A stretch of DNA of 23,069 nucleotides from a virus. A program made the position numbers and the translations under genes. Under the pieces are notes generated by a model. That model worked only from the letters and a program-made list of their open reading frames with translations. It had not been told where the DNA came from and searched no databases. The stretch covers positions 1-23,069 of IMG/VR virus record IMGVR_UViG_3300046006_002404; one strand, written 5' to 3'. Shown piece after piece: positions 1 through 6,678 of this stretch; position 1 is the stretch's first letter; each line of letters starts with the position of its first letter.

Positions 1-1316
1 TCAGTGAACATAATCGAAAGCTCTCTTGATTCTCCGCCGAGTTTCAAGAGGTCTGGTTGTCTTTGCAATCTCGCAACCAGATCTGGACTCAGATATGTGC
101 CAAACTGTTTCTTAATCTGCTGCTTCTGAAGGAATTCAGAGATAAACTTTACGGTATAAATATGCATGTAGATGATAGCGATGGCCATTACGTTAAACGT
201 CACATCTAACAAGATTCCTTTACTCGCGAATAAATACATCGGTAAATAAAGGTATCCACCTAGAATCAAACCTATCCAAACGATAGAGTATTTTAATCGA
301 GAGATAATGATCAATGACAGAGCTAAAACAAGTAGAGCAGCCAAATCTACAAGCTGAGTCCAATTCGGAATCGAAACAGAATCACCATTTATCAGAGTCT
401 CAAGAATACTCGCCTGGAGCTGATGGGGATGCTGCGCACCTGACGGAGTCGCTACGGGATTACTTACTCCAGCTGCAGTCACGCCGAGAATCACGATTTT
501 ACCTGTCAGATCAGGCAAAGGACTCGCATCAATTTCGTATGACTGGAATCGATAGTTCGGATTGATGAACACTCTTCCATATTCGTCTGTTTTAATTGTT
601 TCAAAAGAAGGAATTCGTAATGCTTCAACCCCAGTCTGATTTATCTTGGCTTGATACGAAGAGTCTCCTGCAGCTACACGCAGCATCTCTAGAGCAAATG
701 CGGGATAGTATTCGCCTGATGACTCAGATAGAAGAGGAACTCGCCTTACAACCCCATCAGTCTCGGGTAGGGTTGACGTTATCCCAACACCGGCTGCGGC
801 TTCTTGAAGAACTGAGACATTACTTAGAACGCATGGGTATTGAGGAAGAAATTCAGTTGCTTCTCCATCGCCGATTACGGCAACGCCTGTTTTCCGAATT
901 GTCGCACTTGCCCGAGAGCAAGAATCACTCACAGTCTGACTGAGAACGACTGGATATTTGTTTAAGCTACTCGCAAGAACTCTATCAGTACCCATCCGAT
1001 CAGGCTCAGGCATAAGTATAGTGCTGCCAACAAGAGCAGCCCCTCTGCTATAGACATCATCCAAAATTTTAGCGTGGACTTCGCGCGGGAAAGGCCACTG
1101 GCCATATTTTTCAATTGATTTCTCCCCTAAATTAATGACTACAATCTGCTCAGATTGTTTTGCTTTATCAAGCATGATATAGTCATAGAATTTAAGACGA
1201 GTCGCTTCAACTAAATACGGATCTTGTAATTTAAAAGTAAGTAATAGTGCAAATGTAAAAAGAGCAAGCCATGGGCTCAATAGAATCTTTTTAATTTTTT
1301 GTGTAAGTATATCCAT
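1..1316 (-). CDS. CHASE2-domain transmembrane adenylate/guanylate cyclase (3' end outside window)
   Basis: Reading the minus strand from the ATG at 1316 gives 439 residues without a stop before the left edge. Residues about 14-30 form one membrane segment. Residues about 35-320 are an extracytoplasmic CHASE2 sensor: the block around 60-106 has the typical GQWPFPRE followed by GAALVGSTI, and residues 183-192 read PETDGVVRRV, followed by a YPAFALE block. Residues about 322-393 hold three membrane helices, followed by a short linker. GGESRELSIMFTD at 427-439 is the canonical opening of a class III nucleotide cyclase catalytic domain, whose first metal-binding Asp is the last visible residue. The rest of the catalytic domain lies off the window, so activity and ATP/GTP preference cannot be judged. 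The start overlaps the preceding gene by 26 nt, so translation is probably coupled. Known family members sense extracytoplasmic cues and make cAMP or cGMP. The domain call is strong; the role in a phage is inference. Confidence 0.9.
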   Translation of the reverse strand, partial: MDILTQKIKKILLSPWLALFTFALLLTFKLQDPYLVEATRLKFYDYIMLDKAKQSEQIVVINLGEKSIEKYGQWPFPREVHAKILDDVYSRGAALVGSTILMPEPDRMGTDRVLASSLNKYPVVLSQTVSDSCSRASATIRKTGVAVIGDGEATEFLPQYPCVLSNVSVLQEAAAGVGITSTLPETDGVVRRVPLLSESSGEYYPAFALEMLRVAAGDSSYQAKINQTGVEALRIPSFETIKTDEYGRVFINPNYRFQSYEIDASPLPDLTGKIVILGVTAAGVSNPVATPSGAQHPHQLQASILETLINGDSVSIPNWTQLVDLAALLVLALSLIIISRLKYSIVWIGLILGGYLYLPMYLFASKGILLDVTFNVMAIAIIYMHIYTVKFISEFLQKQQIKKQFGTYLSPDLVARLQRQPDLLKLGGESRELSIMFT

Positions 1317-2751
1317 TACAAGGTCCGGTCGTACATGTGATTGACATTAAGACTGAGTCAGTAGCACTCGCAACAGTTTGCGATACAGTGACTCCAATTC
1401 CAGGATTATTTATTATTAGTTTAAACAGCTTCTGCGCTGCACCAGATTGGGTGATGTTTGCATTCAATCCTCCATACGGCGCGCTGATATCAAGGAAATG
1501 ATTACCAGTTCCTTGTTGAAGAGTCGTGACAACATTTGAGTTACCCAAGATGTTGAAGAACGCAGACTTTCCACCAGCATCTTTTTGCTGAGCAGTCAGT
1601 TGATTTCCTGTTCCATTTATTACCAACTCTGCATACTTGCCATTATATTGCTGAGTCAGAGATACAGTGTTGTTGTTTCCTGTCACAGATACTTCAGCAA
1701 GATTGTTTCCAAGAACTGCAGCTGCAGTGCCTTGATTGATAGTAATAGCGTTGTTGCTACCGTTGATCAACATCGATTGAGAACCATTCACACCTCTGAT
1801 AGCGTTAAACCTTGAGAACTGTTCAATGTTGACGGTGTTATTATCACCAATGTTTTGAATGTAAATCGAGTTGCTTGCAATAGCATTTGTCTGACCAAGC
1901 TTAATAGTTTGATTAGTGGCAATTGATGTAGTTGGATATGTTGGTTCTGCAGGAGGCGGAGGTGGAGCAGTCGGCGCCGAAGATCCTTCGTTAGGTGCAA
2001 CAGGAGCAAACGTAGTACCATTCAGTGCTGTAGCGCCTTGCAACTGATCGATGAACAAGATAGGAGATAGCGCGGTATCGCCAAGATTGAAAGACGAGAA
2101 GCCAAGCATATAGTTGCCATCTGCTGGAACTGTGAACACAGCAACCTGCCATCCAGTAGCACCATATGAATTGGTCGAGTAGTTGCCCGTTCCAGGATTC
2201 GTAAATCCTAATAGCGCAAAGTTCTGTGTTTGACCGTTAAGCGTTGGCGTTCCTGGTCCACCTGTCAAGGTGATGAGAGAACCGTCGTTATACGGAACAT
2301 AGTCTGTCGACAGGTACTGCCAACCAAATGAGTATGTAATCCCTGCTTGTAGGAATACTGTTCGACTGACGGAAGAAGCGTTCGTAGGATTCATCGATCC
2401 GTTCGAATAGATCGTATTACGAATAGATGTGATGTCTGAAGAGGCAAGGCCGAGAGTCGTCATCGCAGTGTTGAATTGCGGAGAATTTCCTCCTGCTTGA
2501 ACCGATAGCATGTACGATCCATACGGAGTAATCGTCCAACATTTGCCACCGCCCGGGCAATAGTTCTGCATACCAGTCGTCACTTGTACGCCGCTACCGT
2601 TATCACTCCATGACGTACGAAGTGTAGTAGATCCATTAGAAGCTGTCCAGCCGCCATAGTTTCCATCTTCAAAACCATAGTTCGAAGGAGTCTGGGCGTT
2701 AGCTAATGATCCCCACATTAACATCATCAATGCTAAGATTAACTTCTTCAT
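1291..2751 (-). CDS. Secreted lectin-like/curlin-repeat fusion protein
   Basis: This 486-residue protein has a clear signal peptide (KK, hydrophobic core, cut near residue 19 in the ANAQ context). Residues about 21-245 look like a beta-sandwich of the carbohydrate-binding/jelly-roll kind, with NYGFEDGNYGGW near the start and DGNYMLGFSSFN plus FIDQL at the end. A proline-rich hinge at about 250-277 contains PPPPP. Residues about 290-470 are roughly seven imperfect repeats of 20-25 residues rich in Asn, Gln and Gly, with cores such as IGDNNTVNIEQ, TGNNNTVSLTQQ and GTGNQLTAQQ, matching the curlin (CsgA/CsgB) repeat pattern. The ATG overlaps the FecR-gene stop by 4 nt. It is probably exported through the CsgG-like pore encoded upstream and carries a binding head on an amyloid-like base. 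The sugar or ligand bound is unknown, and the beta-sandwich call is pattern-based. Confidence 0.78.
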   Translation of the reverse strand: MKKLILALMMLMWGSLANAQTPSNYGFEDGNYGGWTASNGSTTLRTSWSDNGSGVQVTTGMQNYCPGGGKCWTITPYGSYMLSVQAGGNSPQFNTAMTTLGLASSDITSIRNTIYSNGSMNPTNASSVSRTVFLQAGITYSFGWQYLSTDYVPYNDGSLITLTGGPGTPTLNGQTQNFALLGFTNPGTGNYSTNSYGATGWQVAVFTVPADGNYMLGFSSFNLGDTALSPILFIDQLQGATALNGTTFAPVAPNEGSSAPTAPPPPPAEPTYPTTSIATNQTIKLGQTNAIASNSIYIQNIGDNNTVNIEQFSRFNAIRGVNGSQSMLINGSNNAITINQGTAAAVLGNNLAEVSVTGNNNTVSLTQQYNGKYAELVINGTGNQLTAQQKDAGGKSAFFNILGNSNVVTTLQQGTGNHFLDISAPYGGLNANITQSGAAQKLFKLIINNPGIGVTVSQTVASATDSVLMSITCTTGPCNGYTYTKN

Positions 2752-3884
2752 CTTGCACCTGATTCTTGTATTACGGTAATGTTGCCTTGAGGTCTACCAG
2801 TTCCAGATGAAGTCCACTTATCGTCCATAAAATTATACACATCTACAATGTTATTCTGAGAAGAAACAACTTGCACTTCTGTATCTTTCGGTAACCATAT
2901 CACAACAGCTTGATTTTTATCTTCAGATAATCTAGCATAAAACCAACCAATTTGTTGCATCTTCTTGAAAATAGGAGACACGTTTGTATAGACAGTTTCT
3001 GTTGGTATGTTTCCAGAATTATATTCGGCATAGATTTCTTGGAGTTCTTGCTGATTGGGCAATCGAACAGTAGCTACAGTAACTTCCTCATTACTATCTG
3101 ACCCAGTATTAGGATCTTGGTTGTCGTCAGATGCCGCTTTTGCAGGATTGACAAACTTCTTAAGCGCTTCGCGAGCAGCAGTGATCAGTGATTGACCGTC
3201 ATCAGTTTCGAGAGGAGAGATTTGAATATTGTTATCCATACCCTTCATCGAAGGATTAATGACAACAGGCGGCGCAGGAGGAGCATAAGAATTCTCGACC
3301 ATCGTTGCTTGGAACGGCTGAGTCAGAGTTACGATGCCCGCAGCAGTGATCACGTCGATAGCTCCTGAAGGGCATTCGAAGTTAATCTTTGTAATATCTT
3401 TATCGTTGTAGCATTCAGGAACAAGAACGACAGTCGATCTGCCTGCTTCGTCAACAGACATGACAAAATCTGTACCTCTTACAGCAATCGTCGCAGTCGG
3501 TGTACGTATACCAACACCCTTTGAATTTCCCTTTGCGATCGCGCCAGAAGTATATCTTGCCGTTCCTAAGGCAAGCTTCAGGCCAATCTTGCCTTTACTC
3601 TTGTTGTTTCCATCATATACGAAGTCGTCGATGACTAGCCGTGAATTCTGTGTAATGTTCACAGTGGTGGCATCGACGAATCGAATCTTAAATTTACCTT
3701 GAGAATTGGTCGACACAGTATCGTTCTTCTCGATACTCGAGCCTTTAACAGCAGGTGCAACCTTTGCACCACGCTTTACAGAACCTCCACCCTGAAATTC
3801 TGATATCGATCCCACACCTGCAAAGGCGGGAACCGATATCAGAAAGAGTGCATTAATGGCCAGTTTTAATATTAAACGTACCAT
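2748..3884 (-). CDS. FecR-domain periplasmic protein
   Basis: This 378-residue protein begins with a signal peptide (residues 1-22, ending AFA). Residues about 25-190 match the FecR domain: the segment GKFKIRFVDATTVNITQ is followed by SRLVIDDFVYD, LALGTARYTSG and the hallmark RTPTATIAVRGTDF at about 127-140. The C-terminal half (about 200-378) is hydrophilic, has no recognised domain, and includes DDNQDPNTGSDSNEE. FecR domains sit in the periplasm. Some are anti-sigma regulators; stand-alone versions lacking the N-terminal cytoplasmic part, as here, are often encoded next to CHASE2 cyclases. Here the cyclase lies one gene downstream. The gene overlaps the curlin gene before it by 32 nt and the next by 4 nt. 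I infer that it passes a periplasmic signal to the cyclase or anchors the fibre; neither is shown by the sequence. Confidence 0.85.
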   Translation of the reverse strand: MVRLILKLAINALFLISVPAFAGVGSISEFQGGGSVKRGAKVAPAVKGSSIEKNDTVSTNSQGKFKIRFVDATTVNITQNSRLVIDDFVYDGNNKSKGKIGLKLALGTARYTSGAIAKGNSKGVGIRTPTATIAVRGTDFVMSVDEAGRSTVVLVPECYNDKDITKINFECPSGAIDVITAAGIVTLTQPFQATMVENSYAPPAPPVVINPSMKGMDNNIQISPLETDDGQSLITAAREALKKFVNPAKAASDDNQDPNTGSDSNEEVTVATVRLPNQQELQEIYAEYNSGNIPTETVYTNVSPIFKKMQQIGWFYARLSEDKNQAVVIWLPKDTEVQVVSSQNNIVDVYNFMDDKWTSSGTGRPQGNITVIQESGAR

Positions 3885-4626
3885 TTGAACCCGCCGAGTT
3901 AATATTGATTACGGTTTCAGAAGCTCCGTACTGTTGGGTTGTAATGGTGTTCAGTGTACCTGTGAGGTTCACATACAGAGAATGGCCGAATGTTCCGCCG
4001 AGACCTGTTTGTGTCACGTCGAAGTCATTGTAATCACCAGTCACGAGAATGGTTTGAGTTGCGTTAGGTGAGAGTGCATCGATATTGAATGCATTGTTAT
4101 CACCAGTGACATCCATCGAGTTACGAATGTTTTCGCCAGAACCGCGAAATGTAAGAGCATTTGAATTGCCAGTAAATTTCGCATTCAGATCAAACTTATT
4201 ACATATGGCATCGCCTTGTAGTACACCGCAACGAATGTCTGCAGTATTCAGATTGCCGATTTGACGAACTGTTACTGTTGCGATTCCTGTTGCTCCTGTA
4301 GCGGAGACCACGCCCATGTAGAGTTGGTTTCCGTTACCGGTTTGAACAGCGATGACACTTTGATTATCACCTCGTAAATAGATAGGATCATCATTGTCGC
4401 CAATGATATTAGCAGTACCAGTTTGAACAACGTTAACATCTACATTGCCACCTTCTTGATCGATATATACTTTGTTTGTTGTAGCTACTGCACCTGCAGT
4501 CACCTCATTCGGTGACGTAGTTACAATTGCTGGTGGAGTTGGGGCTGTCGGTAGCACGGTTTGTGCAGTCACAGATGTTCCATAAAGAAGAGCAGCTCCA
4601 ACTAATAAAAACTTACTTAGTTTCAT
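3853..4626 (-). CDS. Secreted curlin-like repeat protein (CsgA/CsgB type)
   Basis: The ATG at 4626 is preferred over an upstream one at 4671 because AAGGA lies 8 nt before it and a signal peptide (about residues 1-21, ending SVTA) then begins at residue 1. The mature part is a series of about eight repeats of 20-28 residues with cores such as YIDQEGGNVDVNVVQTG, VQTGNGNQLYM, VRQIGNLNTADI, VTGDNNAFNID and VTGDYNDFDVTQTG. This is the strand-turn-strand Gln/Asn/Gly pattern of curlin amyloid subunits. An alanine/proline/threonine-rich segment separates the signal peptide from the repeats. The gene overlaps the end of the CsgG-like gene by 14 nt and is the natural export substrate of that pore. The repeats are more degenerate than in Escherichia coli CsgA, so it could be a minor or nucleator subunit. 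Fibre formation is inferred. Confidence 0.8.
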   Translation of the reverse strand: MKLSKFLLVGAALLYGTSVTAQTVLPTAPTPPAIVTTSPNEVTAGAVATTNKVYIDQEGGNVDVNVVQTGTANIIGDNDDPIYLRGDNQSVIAVQTGNGNQLYMGVVSATGATGIATVTVRQIGNLNTADIRCGVLQGDAICNKFDLNAKFTGNSNALTFRGSGENIRNSMDVTGDNNAFNIDALSPNATQTILVTGDYNDFDVTQTGLGGTFGHSLYVNLTGTLNTITTQQYGASETVININSAGSNGTFNIKTGH

Positions 4627-5437
4627 TTGTCGTTTCCTTTTGCTTGAATCTCCATAGTCCTTTACGTTCACCGTCCTTGATTAATTCCACGACTGCCGTT
4701 TCTATGGCTGAACGGATCGCATAACTACCGGCTTCATTTGATGTTTGTTGTCCATCAAATTCAAAAGCTTTTGTTCCCATATCGAAAAACTTAAATGCTG
4801 TGATTCCCTCGGACGTAGAGAGTAAATTCTTCTCAACGGTGACAGAAGTTAAAACTTCACCTGTCTGAACCGAAACGAGTCGCATACTAATAGTAACTTG
4901 ATCTTCTGAATACTGTTGATAAGGACCGATTCCGAGGAATCTTGCGCCGTTACCACCAGTTTTGGTATTTGAACTATAGTCAATAATACCACCTTCAAGG
5001 ATGATACCTGCAACCATCAAAGGAGGAAGCGGTTCTGCGCTTTCGCCGAGTTGTTGCTCTCTCATCTGTCTTACGAGCTGACGTTCTTTGATCAAAGAAT
5101 CAATGCCTACACGCTCGACTGGTTTAAACCATTTGCCATCGCCAGCATCTGCCAATGTTTTGATAACATAAGCGTCTGCGCCTTGAGTGACGGCTGTCGA
5201 GAAACTGGCTTGAGTAGCAGAAGGTTTGCGTTGTCCTGTTCTATCAGTGAACGAGTAGATGGCAATCGGAATTACCTGACCATCAAGTTCTGGTAGAGTT
5301 CTGAACAACTTAGGATTTGCAAATCTTTCTACTTCAGCATCTTCTCTTGCGAGATATGACTGATTGAGATGAGGATGCACTCCTCCTGCGCAAGCGGTTG
5401 TAATAAGAAGTAATGGAAGTAATAAAAGCTTTTTCAT
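4613..5437 (-). CDS. csgG: CsgG-like outer-membrane amyloid secretion channel lipoprotein
   Basis: At 274 residues it is nearly the length of Escherichia coli CsgG (277). It starts with a lipoprotein signal (Cys16 in TTACAGG, although Thr at -3 is not ideal). The body follows CsgG closely: VIPIAIYSFTDRTGQRKP corresponds to the IFVSVYNIQDETGQFKP region, SFSTAVTQGADAYVIKTL to the constriction-loop region, KWFKPVERVGIDSLIKER to WFIPLERQGLQNLLNER, and GGNGARFLGIG to GGVGARYFGIG. The C-terminal end also matches (SAIETAVVELIKDG, then GLWRFK). In the constriction loop the Phe is kept but the Tyr and Asn of the E. coli pore are Ser here. CsgG forms a nonameric outer-membrane channel for curlin export. 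It follows the CsgF-like gene by 9 nt and runs into the curlin gene. No csgE is seen in the window. Confidence 0.93.
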   Translation of the reverse strand: MKKLLLLPLLLITTACAGGVHPHLNQSYLAREDAEVERFANPKLFRTLPELDGQVIPIAIYSFTDRTGQRKPSATQASFSTAVTQGADAYVIKTLADAGDGKWFKPVERVGIDSLIKERQLVRQMREQQLGESAEPLPPLMVAGIILEGGIIDYSSNTKTGGNGARFLGIGPYQQYSEDQVTISMRLVSVQTGEVLTSVTVEKNLLSTSEGITAFKFFDMGTKAFEFDGQQTSNEAGSYAIRSAIETAVVELIKDGERKGLWRFKQKETTNETK

Positions 5438-5446
5438 GACTTCTCC

Positions 5447-5887
5447 TTAAAATGCAAATGTTGCGATAGGAACAGTCACGACTGTCGTATTACCAAATTT
5501 ATCGACAACTGTCAACGTCACAGATGTACCAGTCTTTACATAGCTAATCGTATTACCATCAAGATTAAACATACCTTGTTGAGCAGAACCTTCGGCAAAC
5601 AGATTGTTCGACAATTGAGTGGCTAGCTGAGCATATACCTGCGAGGTAAACAGCGCCATAAACTTTGCAAGCGGAGTGTTTGAAGCTTCAGCTCTTGCAA
5701 GAGCAATCTTTGCGGCTTCGGCATCTCTAATTGCCTGCTCACGAGAACGTTCTTGTGCATCGATTGACTGCACATGTGACGACCATCCATATCCATTGAA
5801 GGATGGACTTTTAAACTGTTGTACGAGAGGATCAGCTTTTACTGGGCTGCTTAGTATCAGAGCTAGCAGGAGCAGACTCTTTTTCAT
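5447..5887 (-). CDS. csgF: CsgF-like curli assembly factor
   Basis: This 146-residue protein has a signal peptide (residues 1-18, ending VKA). The mature N-terminus LVQQFKSPSFNGYGW matches the CsgF segment FQFRNPNFGGN that inserts into the CsgG pore. A helical, Ala/Gln/Glu-rich middle (about 42-95) resembles the linker and helix of CsgF, and the C-terminal part (YVKTGTSVTLTVVDKFGNTTVVTVP) matches the CsgF beta-rich tail with its VTDRKTGQT-type hairpin. CsgF (138 residues in Escherichia coli) couples secretion to nucleation at the cell surface. AAGGA lies 8 nt before the ATG. It lies 9 nt before the csgG-like gene, a fixed pairing in curli systems, which supports both calls. Confidence 0.88.
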   Translation of the reverse strand: MKKSLLLLALILSSPVKADPLVQQFKSPSFNGYGWSSHVQSIDAQERSREQAIRDAEAAKIALARAEASNTPLAKFMALFTSQVYAQLATQLSNNLFAEGSAQQGMFNLDGNTISYVKTGTSVTLTVVDKFGNTTVVTVPIATFAF

Positions 5888-5984
5888 CTTTCTTTTCCTT
5901 CTTTAAAGGCATATCTTTGTTTGAAGAAAGACTAAATTCAAGCGAGAAGATCTTAATGATTTCAATCTTTAGATTTATGTTCAC
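5832..5984 (-). CDS. Possible 50-residue overprinted ORF ahead of csgF
   Basis: A GTG at 5984, with AGGA 8 nt upstream, opens a 50-codon frame. It overlaps the end of the preceding membrane-protein gene by 23 nt and the start of csgF by 56 nt in another frame. It would encode an Ile/Leu/Phe-rich N-terminal half (LKIEIIKIFSLEFSLSS) and a highly charged, then Ser/Pro/Ala-rich, tail (KKEKKDEKESAPASSD). The frame fills a gap of about 75 nt in an otherwise tightly packed operon, and the composition is not what a random frame would usually give. No homologue is recognised. It could instead be leader sequence for csgF. There is no independent evidence of translation. Confidence 0.4.
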   Translation of the reverse strand: MNINLKIEIIKIFSLEFSLSSNKDMPLKKEKKDEKESAPASSDTKQPSKS

Positions 5985-6225
5985 TGTGATCTTCCTTTAT
6001 CTGCAATACAACACTCACCTTCTGGTTCAATCGAATAAGATCATTATCCAACATACGGACACGATCAATCAAAGCAATTAAAATCCCATTGGTTTCGCCA
6101 ATCAATGGCATTAGTTTATCTGTGACAAACTTATAAATGAACCACACAAAATAACCCATGCCGACCGCTGCGACAATTGGAAATCCGTATTGTTTTACAA
6201 GTTCTGCAATGAGTTGTGGATCCAT
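5962..6225 (-). CDS. Small membrane protein, holin-like (first of two paralogues by coordinate)
   Basis: This 87-residue protein has an N-terminal stretch MDPQLIAELVKQYGFPIVAA followed by one strong membrane helix (about 13-36, ending FVWFIYKF). A predicted amphipathic/coiled segment (about 45-78) and a charged C-terminus (EDHSEHKSKD) come next. The layout (short N-terminal region, one transmembrane helix, coiled tail) resembles BhlA/UviB-type phage holin-like proteins. The start overlaps the stop of the preceding paralogue by 1 nt (TAATG). Neighbours are the paralogue upstream and csgF downstream, so it could act in lysis or help the curli-like cassette. I cannot tell which from sequence. 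Confidence 0.7.
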   Translation of the reverse strand: MDPQLIAELVKQYGFPIVAAVGMGYFVWFIYKFVTDKLMPLIGETNGILIALIDRVRMLDNDLIRLNQKVSVVLQIKEDHSEHKSKD

Positions 6226-6512
6226 TAATCTTTCCGAGCATCGTTCTTCCCGTCTGCTCGTGCGATTCTGTCGAGATCTGGTTTCAGACCAAGAGCGGAA
6301 CTTACAACTGCATCAACGCGAATAATATCATGGTTCATTGTCTTGACTCTGTTGTCAAGCCCCATAATAATACCCTGCATTCCCCTGATTGCCTTGACGA
6401 CGCTCTCGAGAATGTAGTTGATAACAAAGTAAACAAAAACCCCACCGAGCAAAGCTGCTGCGATGGGGAATCCGACATCTCCAATAAGTTTAAATATAGT
6501 ATCGTAACCCAT
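6225..6512 (-). CDS. Small membrane protein, holin-like (second paralogue)
   Basis: This 95-residue protein matches its downstream neighbour in layout and in pattern: GDVGFPIAAALLGGVFVYFVINYI against KQYGFPIVAAVGMGYFVWFIYKFV, and later GIIMGLDNRVKTMNHDIIRV against GILIALIDRVRMLDNDLIRL. One membrane helix is seen at about 13-33, then a coiled segment and a charged tail (ARADGKNDARKD). The pair arose by tandem duplication. The ATG has no visible ribosome-binding site and lies only 5 nt after a TATAAATA box, so a transcript starting there would be leaderless. The function is unknown; holin or anti-holin is a reasonable guess because such pairs are common in phages. Confidence 0.7.
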   Translation of the reverse strand: MGYDTIFKLIGDVGFPIAAALLGGVFVYFVINYILESVVKAIRGMQGIIMGLDNRVKTMNHDIIRVDAVVSSALGLKPDLDRIARADGKNDARKD

Positions 6513-6517
6513 AGGAT

Positions 6518-6525
6518 TATTTATA
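6518..6525 (-). promoter_or_regulatory. Candidate T4-type late promoter (TATAAATA)
   Basis: The minus strand reads TATAAATA, an exact match to the T4 late -10 box recognised by gp55 with the gp45 clamp. It sits just upstream of the two holin-like genes and the curli-like cassette, in the 37-nt gap after the 42-residue ORF, so it could drive the whole cassette late in infection. The expected start site falls on or beside the ATG at 6512. Confidence 0.5.
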
Positions 6526-6549
6526 CTATCTTCAAAATGCTTAAGCTGT

Positions 6550-6678
6550 TTATTCAGCTTTCAGGAATAGCTCGTCAAACTTTTTTACCCACATTTGTTT
6601 AAATGCTGGATTCTCTGCCCGCTGAGATGCAACGAGAACGTTCTTCAGGCGCCGAGCGAGGACAGGATCAAACTTCAT
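6550..6678 (-). CDS. Small basic protein, 42 residues
   Basis: The ATG at 6678 is preceded by AGGAG with 7-nt spacing and overlaps the stop of the upstream gene (ATGA), a typical coupled arrangement. The product is short and positively charged (MKFDPVLARRLKNVL, then NPAFKQMWVKKFDELF) with no membrane segment. No family is recognised. It ends 24 nt before a TATAAATA box, so it is probably the last gene of the early transcript that begins at the promoter near 7345. Confidence 0.65.
   Translation of the reverse strand: MKFDPVLARRLKNVLVASQRAENPAFKQMWVKKFDELFLKAE

Noticed and set aside
314-943. Two plus-strand frames (314-565 and 596-943)
   Set aside because: They lie wholly inside the minus-strand CHASE2-cyclase frame, which has clear domain matches and no stop. 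The plus frames have no recognised features.
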